64,000 bases of DNA from the NCBI RefSeq assembly GCF_001659605.2, contig NC_035161.2:5846662-5910661 (forward strand). The letters run 5' to 3'. The DNA comes from Manihot esculenta (taxonomy: Eukaryota > Streptophyta > Magnoliopsida > Malpighiales > Euphorbiaceae). The position numbers were made by a program, and so were the translations under genes. The notes under the pieces are model-generated. The model was not told the origin of the DNA and searched no databases. It was given only the letters and a program-made list of their open reading frames with translations. Every line of letters starts with the position of its first letter. Within the stretch, counting starts at the first letter, position 1. Below are positions 12,072-23,860 of the stretch, in pieces.

Positions 12072-14305
12072 TATAACGACCCGAAAATCGGACCGCTACC
12101 GGCGCTAGGATCCGGGTCGACTTAAGGCCGCCGGGACCCGTAGCAAGCCTAACATAATACCTGTAAACCTGTATAATCCCATACATGATCAACAATAAGC
12201 ATAAAAATTGAAACTTTCCTTTGCATACTCATCAACCAAACTCAACCTGTACATAAACATTAATATAACATTGATCCCTCTGTGGGATCTCATCTGTGCC
12301 CTCAAGGGGTAACATAACATCTGTTGAGTTGGTTTACATAAACATCATCAAAATCTCTAAGATCATGTATAAAGAGGGATACAACAATCTATGGTCAAGC
12401 ACATACTAACATCCATAAAACTCATTACATAACTATACTGTACTTTTACATTACAATTTTGATCATGTCCATTTCTATCTATTACATAAGCATGACTTCT
12501 TCACTCTATCCGAACTCCCGCACTATATCCTGTACTTGTAAGCCTGGGGGAAAAGGGAGAGGGGTGAGCTAAAAGCCCAGTGAGTAGAGCTAGTAAAAAC
12601 ACATTAACACTATGCTCAAATGAAATGCATCATAACACAGACAATTCACATAAGGGTTGGGTGAACTTGTCACCAATTAGTCCAAGCTAACATAGTGCCA
12701 GGCCGTAGCATGGGGTCCTGGTCTTCCTGTCATACATACATTACTTACCATTTTCCCAGGGCCTCCTCTAGGCTCCTGGTCTTCGAGTCCACAATCGTGC
12801 CAGGCCGTAGAATGGGGTCCTGGTCTTTCATTTCCGTGCCAGGCCGTAGAATGGGGTCCTGGTCTTCCTGTCATGGACTAATTGGGTCATCCAACATTCA
12901 CCCACATCAACAATAAATGATGCAATGCGGCATATTCGTGAAACTAATGCAATCATCCTATTGCATAATCATGATGCATGAAACATGATAAAACATTTAA
13001 TTTAAAAGATTGAGTTTAGTTCCACTCACCTCTGGCTGACTCTGACAACACCGAAGCAGCTGAACTCACTGCTGGGGTCCTCGGTTCCTCGGGTCCGAAC
13101 CTACACAGGTGGACTCAAATGAGGGACCAAACATACCTGAACATAACTCTAAAATATTCCCCAAAAACCCCCTAAAACATCATGAAAACATCACAGAAAA
13201 TATGCATGAAATGGCTGAACAGGGCACTTTCGGCGGCACCTTCGGCGGCCGAAAGTCCTGGACAGAGACGAAACTCAGGTAGGTTCGGCGGCACCTTCGG
13301 CGGCCGAAAGTGCCAGACAGAGACGAAAGTCTCTTTTCGGGGGCACCTTCGGCAGCCGAATGCTGCCTCCATAAAAGGGGTTCGGCGGCCGAAACTCCCT
13401 TCGGCTGCCGAACCTGGTTTCTGCCAAACGGGCAGAAACTTGGTTCAAATGAACCTCCTGCCTCCCAAAACCATAAATCATGCATATATCTCAACCAAAA
13501 CATGCATACAAGTTCCTAGGGGCCTCAAACATGCACATACCCCATCTACAACACTTCAAACATACTCAAACAAGCTACATTGTTCAAAACATCAATATAT
13601 ACCCATAACCTCAACATATAACCTAACATGCATTTCTATCCATAGATCTTGCATAAACTTATTTAAAACTCATAAGGAGCTTAAGATCGGCTCTTACCTC
13701 TTGAAGATCGAGAGGGAGACGACCTAAACTTGGAGATCCACGAAAGTGAGCTCCTGAGTTCCCAAAGCTCCAAAACTTGTTTCAAAAGCTTAAATCTTCA
13801 AAACCAAGTGAAAACAAGTGAGAATATTGAAAGATTTAGAGGAAGAACATTGAAAATGGGTGAGGGACGGCGGGAAGCTCACCTTGGCCGAAAATGGGGA
13901 AAAAGCTCGCCCGTTTTCGGCTAAGGGACCCTTTTATAGTGGCTGGCCAGACCACGTTCGGGGGCCGAATGTGCCTCCGCATCCATGCAAATGTTCGGCG
14001 GCCGAACTTCACTTTCGGCGGCCGAACCTTTACTTCCCTCACTCATGCTTTCGGGGGCCTAACGTGCCTCCAAAACGCATGCATGTTCGGCGGCCGAACT
14101 TGACTTTCGGCGGCCGAACCTGGGTTTTCCTCCAAAGACTTTTCATGTAAAAAAAAAAACTCATTTAATTTCATACTTAAAATCATAAAACACCTTAAAA
14201 CATTTTTTTTTATAAAACAAGATTCTACCCTTCTAGAGGTCTCCGACATCCGAGATTCCACCGGATGGTAGGAATTCCGATACCGGAGTCTAGCCGGGTA
14301 TTACA
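12072..14305 (-). repeat. Inner element 5' LTR
   Basis: Runs from TATAACGACCCG (second base mutated from G to A relative to the other LTRs) to GGGTATTACA, 2234 bp. This LTR carries the active promoter position: TATA box at 13932-13938 on the minus strand. Confidence 0.95.
13932..13938 (-). promoter_or_regulatory. TATA box of the inner 5' LTR promoter
   Basis: TATAAAA on the minus strand within CTATAAAAGGGTCCC. Upstream in element orientation (13955-14125) lie several TTCGGCGGCCGAA-type palindromes. This should drive the genomic RNA of the intact element. Confidence 0.7.
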
Positions 14306-14310
14306 TCCAC
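14306..14310. repeat. Target site duplication TCCAC (right) of the inner element
   Basis: Partner of 4469-4473. The outer element's LTR resumes at 14311 without loss. Confidence 0.95.
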
Positions 14311-15233
14311 AAAAGGGGTTCGGCGGCCGAAACTCCCTTCGGCTGCCGAACCTGGTTTCTGCCAAACGGGCAGAAACTTGGTTCAAATGAACCTCCTGCC
14401 TCCCAAAACCATAAATCATGCATATATCTCAACCAAAACATGCATACAAGTTCCTAGGGGCCTCAAAACATCAAATACCCCAACTACAACACTTCAAACA
14501 TACTCAAGCAAGCCACATTATTCAAACAGTCATAAAAAACCCATAGGTTCAACATATACCCTAACATGCATTCTATCCCTTAAAACTTCATAAAACTTGT
14601 TTAAATCATACATTGAGCTTAAGATCGGCTCTTACCTCTTGAAGATCGAGGGTTGAGGAGATCTAAACTTGGAGATGGGAGAAGTTCCAACTTTTGGTCT
14701 CCAAGCTCCAAAACTCATTCTAAGCTCAAAGATCTTCAAAACCAAAGTTATAAACTTGTAAAGATCATGGAAAAAGGAAGGAAAAACTCAAGATTGGGGA
14801 AGGATGGCGGAATGCTCACCTTGGCCGAAATGGGGAGAAAAAGCTCGCCCATTTTCGGCTAAGGGACCCTTTTATAGGTGGCTGGCCAGGCCACGTTCGG
14901 GGGCCGAATGTGCCTCCGCATCCATGCAAATGTTCGGCGGCCGAACTTGACTTTCGGCGGCCGAACCTTGACTGCCCTCACTCATGCTTTCGGGGGCCTA
15001 ACGTGCCTCCAAAACGCATGCACGTTCGGCGGCCGAACTTGACTTTCGGCGGCCGAACCTGGGTTTTCCTCCAATGCTATTTTCATGCAAAACTCATTCA
15101 ATTTCGTACTCAAAACCATTAAAACATGAAAACATTTCATAAAAACATGATTCTACCCTTCTAGAGATCTCCGACATCCGAGATTCCACCGGACGGTAGG
15201 AATTCCGATACCGGAGTCTAGCCGGGTATTACA
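14311..15233 (-). repeat. Outer element 3' LTR, second segment
   Basis: Completes the LTR begun at 3176-4473 and ends GGGTATTACA, followed by the C-rich tract. Joined length is 2221 bp, equal to the outer 5' LTR. Minus-strand TATA box at 14870-14876. Confidence 0.93.
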
Positions 15234-15247
15234 TTCTCCCCCCCTTA
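15234..15247 (-). other. Polypurine tract of the outer element
   Basis: TAAGGGGGGGAGAA on the minus strand, adjacent to the 3' LTR and identical to that of the inner copy. Confidence 0.85.
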
Positions 15248-15330
15248 AGAACATTCATCCCCGAATGTTCCTCAACTAGTACATGCATACCAAACAACAT
15301 AACATACACATAAACACATAGAGACTAACC

Positions 15331-18300
15331 TTAAAAGAGATGAGGATATTGCCGGAGCATGGACTCCCGTATCTCCCAAGTGCATTCTTCCAGATTGTGG
15401 TGGTTCCAAAGGACCTTCACCATCGGGATTTCCTTGTTCCTTAGCTTTCTGATCTGGGTGTCTAGGATCCGTATTGGCTGCTCAACATAGGTGAGATCCT
15501 CTTGGATCTCCACATCAGGCTCACTAAGAACCTTGCCCGGATCTGACACGAACTTTCTCAACATAGAAACATGGAAAACCGGATGGATTCTCTCCATTGA
15601 AGCAGGTAAATCCAGCTTGTACGATACATTCCCAATCTTTTGCAAGACTTCGAAGGGTCCGATGTACCGCGGAGCCAGCTTACCCTTCTTCCCGAACCGA
15701 ACCACTCCTTTCATTGGAGACACCTTAAGCAATACCAGATCCCCCTCCTGAAACTCCACTTGCCGTCTGCGGATGTCTGCATAACTCTTCTGTCTGCTTG
15801 CAGCTGTCTTGATTCTTTCTCTGATCATGGGCACCACCCTGCTGGTGATCTCTACTAGCTCGGGTCCTGCTAAGGACCTCTCTCCTACCTCTTCCCAGCA
15901 AACAGGTGATCTGCACTTCCTTCCATATAAAGCTTCATATGGAGCCATCCCGATGCTAGCATGATGACTGTTATTGTAGGCAAACTCCACCAAAGGTAGA
16001 TGCTGCCTCCAAGAACCGCCAAAGTCCAGCACACACATTCTGAGCATATCCTCTATGGTCTGGATGGTCCTTTCTGATTGTCCGTCCGTCTGTGGGTGGA
16101 AGGCAGTACTGAAATCCAATCTAGTACCCATGGCATCCTGCAGACTCCGCCAAAACCTGGAGGTGAACTGGGGCCCTCTATCTGACACTATAGAAACAGG
16201 AACCCCATGCAGTCTGACTATCTCGTCAACGTACACCTGCGCCAACTTGTCCACAGAATAGCCACTCCTGACAGGGATGAAGTGAGCAGATTTGGTGAGT
16301 CTGTCCACAATCACCCATATGGAGTCCAATCTGTTGGACGTCGCCGGTAACCCCACCACGAAGTCCATAGCTATATTCTCCCATTTCCATTCTGGAATAG
16401 GTAGCGGGTTAAGCATTCCGGCCGGCTTCTGATGTTCCAGCTTCACCCTCTGACATACTTCGCAGGCTGACACAAACTGTGCCACTTCTCTCTTCAGAGC
16501 TGGCCACCAATAAACTTTCTTCAGATCCTGATACATTTTGGTGGCTCCGGGGTGAATGCTGTATCTTGCATTATGAGCCTCTCTCATAATGTCTCCTTTT
16601 AGCCCTATGTCATCTGGTACACACAATCGACTCCCATAGCGGAGGATCCCCCTATTGTCGAATCTGAACTCACTGTCCTTGCCTGACTGAACAGTCCTGG
16701 CAATCTTCACTAACTCTGGGTCCTCATGCTGTTTCTGGGCCACCTACTCCAGAAACACGGGTGTCACTTTCATCTGAGCAACCAAGGCACCTGTACCAGA
16801 TAACTCCATCTGTAGACCTTCCTCAATGAGCTTGTAAAACTCCTTCACCACTGGTCTCCTCTCTGCCGTGATGTGGGATAGACTGCCTAGTGACTTCCGG
16901 CTTAGGGCGTCTGCCACAACATTCGCCTTACCCGGATGATACTGAATCTTGCAATCATAGTCACTCAGCAACTCTACCCATCTCCTCTGTCTCAAATTTA
17001 AGTCTCTTTGACTCAGGATGTATTGTAGGCTTTTATGATCTGTGAAGATCTCACATTTTACCCCATAGAGGTAGTGCCTCCACATCTTGAGTGCAAAGAT
17101 TACTGCTGCCATCTCAAGGTCATGTGTGGGGTAATTCAACTCATGCTTCTTCAGCTGCCTAGAAGCATAAGCAATCACCCTCTCATTCTGCATAAGCACA
17201 CAACCCAGTCCCACACGGGACGCATCACAAAAGACTGTAAAGTCCTCTCCACTAGATGGCAGAGCTAAAACTGGTGCTGAAGTCAACCTCTTCTTGAGCT
17301 CTTCAAAACTCTCTTCGCACTGGTCGGTCCACAGAAACTTCTGATTCTTCCTGGTTAGTCTGGTTAGAGGAGCTGCTATCTTTGAGAAGTCCTGAACGAA
17401 CCTCCTGTAGTAACCTGCCAAACCCAAGAAACTTCTAATCTCTGTCACTGAAGTGGGTCTAGGCCAGTTAGCCACAGTCTCTGTCTTCTTGGGGTCTACC
17501 TCTATTCCATTCTCTGACACTACATGCCCCAAGAATGAAATGCTCCTTAGCCAGAACTCGCACTTGGAGAACTTGGCATACAAGCCATGTTCCCTTAGGG
17601 TCTGTAGAACCAACCTCAGATGATGGGCATGCTCCTCTGCATTCCTGGAATACACCAAGATATCATCTATGAAGACAATAACAAAGTGATCCAGGTATTG
17701 GCTAAACACTCTATTCATGAGGTCCATGAATGCTGCAGGGGCGTTAGTTAACCCGAACGGCATCACAAGGAACTCAAAATGCCCATATCTGGTCCTGAAA
17801 GCCGTCTTTGGCACATCCTCTTCCCTGATCCTCAACTGATGATACCCGGACCTCAGATCTATTTTGGAGAAACAACCCGCTCCTGCTAGCTGGTCGAATA
17901 GATCGTCGATCCTTGGCAATGGGTACTTGTTCTTGGTAGTGACTTTGTTCAACTGCCTGTAGTCGATACAAAGTCTAAGAGATCCATCCTTCTTTCTCAC
18001 AAACAAAACTGGAGCACCCCAGGGTGAGGTACTCGGTCGGATGAAGCCCTTGTCTACCAGCTCCTGCAACTGCTCCTTCAACTCTTTCAATTCTGCTGGC
18101 GCCATCCTGTAGGGAGGGATAGAGATCGGTCGAGTTCCAGGCATCAATTCTATCTCGAACTCTATCTCCCTAGCAGGTGGCAAACCTGGCAGCTCGTCTG
18201 GGAACATATCTAAGAACTCTCTAACCACTGGCACCGAGGCGGGCTCTCTAACCTGACTATTTAGCTCTCTCACATGAGCCAAATACCCCTGACATCCCCT

Positions 18301-20415
18301 CCTAAGCAACCTACGAGCCTGAAGAGCTGAGATCATACCTCTAGGTGTACCCCTCCTGTCTCCTCTGAAGACAACCTCTGATCCATCCTGACCTCTGAAC
18401 CTGACTACCTTGTCCCTGCAGTCCAAGGTAGCACCATGGGTAGATAACCAGTCCATCCCTATAATGACGTCAAAGTCTATCAAATCTAGAACCACTAGGT
18501 CGGCGGACATGCATCTCCCCTCAACAAAAACTGGACTACACTGACAGACTGACTCTGCCACTGATGGATCACACTTGGGTCCACTGACCCAGAGAGGACA
18601 CTCTAACCCAGAGATCATCAACCCTAACCTCTGGACGGCTCTCGGAGCAATAAAAGAATGAGATGCACCAGGGTCCATCAATGCATATACATCCGAACAT
18701 CCAATGACGAGATTACCTGCCACCACGGTGTTGGATGCGTCTGCCTCTTGCTGTGTCATTGTGAAGATCCGTGCTGGGGCTGACGGACCTTCACCTCTGA
18801 AACCCGCTGAAGAAGAGGCTGCTCCTCTCCCTCTGCCTCTGCCACTGGCCTGAGTCATGGCTGGAGCTGCTGGCTGTGCTACACTGCCTGAAGCTGTCTG
18901 CTGGGACTGAGCCATCGGAGCCGCTCTTGGACAATCTCGAGCCATATGCCCCTCCTGACCACATCTGAAACAGGCGTTCGTCCCAAACCGACATACTCCC
19001 CTGTGTGGTTTACCACACCTTGCACAAACTGCATTGTCCGCACCAGAGCTTGAGCCACTCCCAAATCCCAGACTGGACTTGACTTTACTCCAGAACTTAT
19101 TCTTCTTACCCTTGGGCTTACCCCATCTCTTACTGCCTGAAGCTGCTGCACTCAAGGTAGAGGGATCTAACCTTCCCCCTCCCGGAGTTTTAGAACCAGA
19201 AGCTTGTGCCACTGTCTGCTTAACTGTCCCCTGAATGATGGCACTAGCCTCCATTCTCCTAGCCATGTCTACTATGGCGTGAAAACTCTCTCTATCCGCT
19301 GACTGTACCAAGGAGGAATACCTGGGATGGAGCTTCATGATATACCTCCTCGACTTCTTCTGGTCTGTGCTAAGGTCTTGCCCTGCAAATGGCAACAACT
19401 CCATAAACCTGTTAGTATATTCGTCTACACTCATGTCATCAGTCTGCCTCAACTGTTCGAATTCTATCATCTTCAATTCCCTTGAACTATCAGGAAAAGC
19501 CCATCCTGCAAACTCGTTTGCAAACTCTTCCCAAGTCATGCTGTCCACTTTCGGGTTCACATAATTCTTGAACCACTCCCGTGCCTTCTTGCACTTGAGC
19601 GTGAACCCGGCCATTTGAATGGCTCTACTGTCATCCGCCCCTATCTCATCTGTAATTGCCTTGACCCGCTCCAAGTACACGAACGGATCATTACCGGTTT
19701 CAAACTGGGGAGCACCCAGCTTCATATAGTCTGTCATCTTAACCTTGCTCCCACTGGCTGAGCTAGGTCTAGGTGGCTGAACAACTGGGGCTGCTGGTTC
19801 TGCAGGTGGTGGAGATGGTGCAACATTTTCTGAGGTAGGATTTGTTGGATTTGGATAGTATGGTGGGGGTGGATACATTGGGTACTGTGAGTATGGTGGG
19901 TAGTATGGTGGGTATGGCATCTGTGTGGGATAAGGGGTGAAGCTAGGGTAATCCGATGTACCTCCCATCGAATACCCGGGATGTTGTGAGAAATGTGGGT
20001 AGTGAGGTGGCTGTACAAATCCCGAGGCCTGAGTGCCTCCTTGGGACTCTCCCATTCCTTCTTCTGGCATACTGACTCCCAAACTGCCATCCCTCCTCTG
20101 TTCCACGTCCATATCATCTCCCATATCCTCTGACGCTCCTCCCTGAACTGTTCCTCTGACTGACCTGCTTCTACCCAGATCCAAAGACCTTCTAGGGTCT
20201 CTTGCTACTCTGTCCCTGTTGGACCTGCTAGACATTGCCCTAGGCAATGCTGGAGGACGGGCGCTCATGCCCTCATCCTCAGGTGGTACTCCAGTCAATC
20301 TTGCTGATCGACGAGTTCCTCTCATCCTGTTTTCTGAAAAACAGTGCACATCACAAGCAACATTAGCATCATATGGTTCATGTGGGCACACATGAACCCT
20401 CATCACATACATCAC
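15331..20415 (-). pseudogene. gag-pol polyprotein of the outer element, one premature stop
   Basis: Same 1694-codon frame and domain order as the inner copy, with the same CCHC, DPGAS, FIDD and integrase signatures. It is broken by a single TAG (plus-strand CTA at 16744-16746) between the RNase H and integrase regions. The inner copy has CAG at this site, so one C-to-T change accounts for it. Upstream frame 1223 codons, downstream 470 codons. The truncated product would keep gag, protease, RT and RNase H but lose integrase. No other break is seen. The probable start is the internal Met at 20323-20325, as in the inner copy. Whether the stop is ever read through is unknown. Confidence 0.93.
20375..20398 (-). 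other. Leader hairpin of the outer element
   Basis: Same perfect 10-bp stem and GGCA loop as at 11847-11870. Confidence 0.7.
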
Positions 20416-20583
20416 ATATCATAGCATATCATTAATGCGCATGCATAAAGTCATGGCATTTCACATCATCATGCAAGACAAGACTCCACATCCTATCCTA
20501 GTGGACATGATCTTTTCCTATTGTGCTTGACCTTCTATAACATCTATGAGCCCGACACTCTAGGTCCGACCATATGAACCTAG

Positions 20584-20596
20584 GGCTCTGATACCA
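20584..20596 (-). other. Primer binding site (tRNA-iMet), outer element
   Basis: TGGTATCAGAGCC on the minus strand, three bases from the 5' LTR, identical to the inner element. Confidence 0.9.
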
Positions 20597-21752
20597 TTCT
20601 GTAACGACCCGAAAATCGGACCGCTACCGACGCTAGGATCCGGGTCGACTTAAGGCCGCCGGGACCCGTAGCAAGCCTGACATAAAACCTGTAAACCTGT
20701 ATAATCCCATACATGATCAACAACATGCATAAAAATTAAAACTTTTCTTTCCATGAACATCAACCAAACTCAACCTGTGCATAAACATTAACATAACATT
20801 GCTCCCTCTGTGGGATCTCATCTGTACCCTCAATGGGTGACATATCAACTGTTGAGTTGGTTTACATAAACATCATCAAAATCTCTAAGATCATGTATAA
20901 AGAGGGATACAACATTCTATGGTCAAGCACACACTAACATCCATAAAACTCATTACATAATTATACTGTACTTTTACATTACAATTTGATCATGTCCATT
21001 GCTAGCTATTACATAAGCATGACTTCTTCACTCTAACCGAACTCCCGTACTATACTGTACCTGCAAGCCTGGGGGTGAAGGGAGAGGGGTGAGCTAAAAG
21101 CCCAGTGAGTAGAGCTAGTAAAATACATTAACACTATGCTCAAATGGAATGCATCATAACACAAACAATTCACATAAGGGTTGGGTGAACTTGTCACCAA
21201 TTAGTCCAAGCTAACATAGTGCCAGGCCGTAGCATGGGGTCCTGGTCTTCCTGTCATACATACATTACTTACCATTATTCCAGGGCCTCCTCTGGGCTCC
21301 TGGTCTTCGAGTCCACAATCGTGCCAGGCCGTAGAATGGGGTCCTGGTCTTTCATTTCCGTGCCAGGCCGTAGAATGGGGTCCTGGTCTTCCTGTCAGGG
21401 ACTAATTGGGTCATCCAACATTCACCCACATCAACAATAAATGATGCAATGCGGCATATTCGTGAAACTAATGCAATCATCCTATTGCATAATCATGATG
21501 CATGAAACATGATAAAACATTTAATTTAAAAGATTGAGTTTAGTTCCACTCACCTCTGGCTGACTCTGACAATACCGAAGCAGCTGAACTCACTGCTGGG
21601 GTCCTCGGTTCCTCGGGTCCGAACCTACACAGGTGGACTCAAATGAGGGACCAAACATGCTAGAACATAACTCTAGAATATTCCCCAAAAACCCCCTAAA
21701 ACATCATGAAATAATCACATAGAGATATGCATGAAATGGCTGAACAGGGCAC

Positions 21753-21940
21753 TTTCGGCGGCACCTTCGGCGGCCGAAAGTCCTGGACAGAGACGAAACT
21801 CAGGTAGGTTCGGCGGCACCTTCAGCGGCCGAAAGTGCCAGACAGAGACGAAAGTCTCTTTTCGGGGGCACCTTCGGCAGCCGAATGCTGCCTCCACAAA
21901 AGGGGTTCAGCGGCCGAAACTCCCTTCGGCTGCCGAACCT
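21753..21940. promoter_or_regulatory. Palindrome cluster A (GCCGCC-containing), transcribed part of the LTR
   Basis: About seven variants of TTCGGCGGCCGAA or its half-sites, including CAGCGGCC and CGGCAGCC mutants, in under 200 bp. It lies downstream of the TATA box in element orientation. The complement contains GCCGCC, the core of the GCC box bound by plant ERF/AP2 factors (known family specificity). Function here is inference. Confidence 0.6.
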
Positions 21941-22456
21941 GGTTTCTGCCAAACGGGCAGAAACTTGGTTCAAATGAACCTCCTGCCTCCCAAAACCATA
22001 AATCATGCATATATCTCAACCAAAACATGCATACAAGTTCCTAGGGGCCTCAAAACATCAAATACCCCAACTACAACACTTCAAACATACTCAAGCAAGC
22101 CACATTATTCAAACAGTCATAAAAAACCCATAGGTTCAACATATACCCTAACATGCATTCTATCCCTTAAAACTTCATAAAACTTGTTTAAATCATACAT
22201 TGAGCTTAAGATCGGCTCTTACCTCTTGAAGATCGAGGGTTGAGGAGATCTAAACTTGGAGATGGGAGAAGTTCCAACTTTTGGTCTCCAAGCTCCAAAA
22301 CTCGTTCTAAGCTCAAAGATCTTCAAAACCAAAGTTATAAACTTGTAAAGATCATGGAAAAAGGAAGGAAAAACTCAAGATTGGGGAAGGATGGCGGAAT
22401 GCTCACCTTGGCCGAAATGGGGAGAAAAAGCTCGCCCATTTTCGGCTAAGGGACCC

Positions 22457-22463
22457 TTTTATA
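22457..22463 (-). promoter_or_regulatory. TATA box of the outer 5' LTR promoter
   Basis: TATAAAA on the minus strand in CCTATAAAAGGGTCCC, conserved in position in all family LTRs in the window. Confidence 0.7.
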
Positions 22464-22481
22464 GGTGGCTGGCCAGGCCAC

Positions 22482-22648
22482 GTTCGGGGGCCGAATGTGC
22501 CTCCGCATCCATGCAAATGTTCGGCGGCCGAACTTGACTTTCGGCGGCCGAACCTTGACTGCCCTCACTCATGCTTTCGGGGGCCTAACGTGCCTCCAAA
22601 ACGCATGCACGTTCGGCGGCCGAACTTGACTTTCGGCGGCCGAACCTG
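22482..22648. promoter_or_regulatory. Palindrome cluster B (GCCGCC-containing), U3 upstream of the TATA box
   Basis: About seven copies of TTCGGCGGCCGAA or a near variant (TTCGGGGGCCGAA, TTCGGGGGCCTAA) in 170 bp, immediately upstream of the TATA box in element orientation. That is the position expected of promoter elements. The spacing is quasi-regular, with pairs separated by ACTTGACT-like linkers. Confidence 0.65.
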
Positions 22649-22820
22649 GGTTTTCCTCCAATGCTATTTTCATGCAAAACTCATTCAATTTCGTACTCAA
22701 AACCATTAAAACATGAAAACATTTCATAAAAACATGATTCTACCCTTCTAGAGATCTCCGACATCCGAGATTCCACCGGACGGTAGGAATTCCGATACCG
22801 GAGTCTAGCCGGGTATTACA

Positions 22821-22825
22821 AACAG
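22821..22825. repeat. Target site duplication AACAG (right)
   Basis: Partner of 3171-3175. Confidence 0.95.
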
Positions 22826-23860
22826 CATCATAGGCTATAGGCATAAAAGCCTAAGCAAAGAACAAAAATTCGAGATCCTGAACTCGCAGTACGGATGGAC
22901 TCACAACAAGTAAATAACCAAGCAAAATATAGCTAAATATGGAAGAAATAGTGGAGAGCCGAGCTCCGTATATGAAAAAGTCGACAAATGCAGAATGCAC
23001 AAAAGGATAAACGAAAGTAAATGGTAGTGCTCCCAACTCGGATCAGCTCGCAGTGAATAAAAAACTTAAACAAAATAATCTAAGTATAAAGGAGGCATAG
23101 GGCGAGGTGAAATATCATTCATCATCGAATACACATCTCCAGATCGCCATACATTCAAACATCAAAGTAAAGAGACAAAAAAATAAAAAGGCAAGAAAAG
23201 GACATTTTGACAAGAGCCGTTCTAGGGCAGCGCGGTCATAATGGAGCCTAGGGATTTACTCCCTCATCACTCATGGAATAACTACTAAGGAGGTAAAGGG
23301 GCACTTGATGACCGATGGGCTTTCTACATCTGGGGGCAAGGCCAAGCCTTCAAAGAAGGACACAGGCCCAAGGCCCACCAGGCTTTTCTCAAAGCCAACC
23401 AACCCCACGTGGCGTGCCCCAGCTCGGCAATGAAAAGCAGGCGGGACAGGTCACATGCACGGGCCCATCTGAAGGGAATCTAGTCTGGTGACGTGACAAG
23501 AAGTAGGGGAGCAGCCCAGTCACCTTGCAGCCCTGCCCGCATGCGCGCCAGGGAGAATTAAATGGCCGCCTAGCATGGAGAGGGACTCTGACACATCCGT
23601 ACGTACGGAGCTGAGTAATAGGGACAGGTGGCACTGTAGCAGAGAGGTAATTATACATCACTAGTAGAGAGAGGGGTCTCTTCCTTCTTCTTTCTGGGCT
23701 CTAGATATTTATTTTTCTCTACAAATCTTGCCTACGACACTAGTTCATGAATCTGACTTGAACGTCGGAGGGTCTCCACCGGATGTTGACCATCTTTCTT
23801 TATTTTGCAGATTTCTTTTTCAAATCGAATATTGAGGGATCCATATGATGAATCAAGAAA
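22826..23860 (+). mobile_element. Right part of the older Tat/Ogre-like LTR element
   Basis: Continuation of 1786-3175 across the gypsy insertion. A purine-rich stretch AAGGAGGTAAAGGGGCAC (about 23288-23306) is followed by TGATGACC, resembling the purine-tract/LTR border of the Tat-like element at 41540-41558. The block GACTTGAACGTCGGAGG (about 23756) and a following TTTTGCAG match the GACTTGAGCGTCGGAG...CTTGCAG signature near the LTR ends at 38130 and 41960. The LTR would therefore be about 23308 to about 23860; its exact end is not determined. No coding capacity is visible. Confidence 0.5.

Larger units (their letters stand above)
4474..14305 (-). mobile_element. Inner, apparently intact Ty3/gypsy (Tekay/Del-like) retrotransposon
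   Basis: A full-length 9832-bp element in minus orientation. It has a 3' LTR (4474-6706), polypurine tract complement (6707-6720), an uninterrupted gag-pol frame, a tRNA-iMet primer site (12056-12068) and a 5' LTR (12072-14305). The two LTRs (2233 and 2234 bp) differ at only about three places that I can find: TG versus TA at the second base of the left end, a C/T near 6040/13638, and one T in a T-run. Near-identical LTRs, an open frame and a perfect target duplication indicate a very recent insertion. It could still be autonomous (inference). Confidence 0.96.
3176..22820 (-). mobile_element. Outer Ty3/gypsy (Tekay/Del-like) retrotransposon, split by a nested relative
   Basis: This is a complete element in minus orientation, about 9.8 kb without the insert. 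It consists of a 3' LTR in two pieces (3176-4473 and 14311-15233), a C-rich tract complementary to the polypurine tract, a gag-pol pseudogene (15331-20415), a tRNA-iMet primer site and the 5' LTR (20600-22820). Both LTRs are 2221 bp. I count about eight substitutions between them by eye (about 0.4%), so insertion was recent in evolutionary terms. One in-frame TAG interrupts pol. It sits inside an older LTR element and itself received the 4474-14305 insertion. Confidence 0.95.
20600..22820 (-). repeat. Outer element 5' LTR
   Basis: TGTAACGACCCG to GGGTATTACA, 2221 bp. It holds the GTGCCAGG repeat array (about 21218-21398), palindrome cluster A (21753-21940), the TATA box (22457-22463, minus) and palindrome cluster B (22482-22648). 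Confidence 0.95.

Noticed and set aside
23389..23661. 90-codon minus-strand frame
   Set aside because: Lies inside the presumed LTR of the older element; no recognisable motif.
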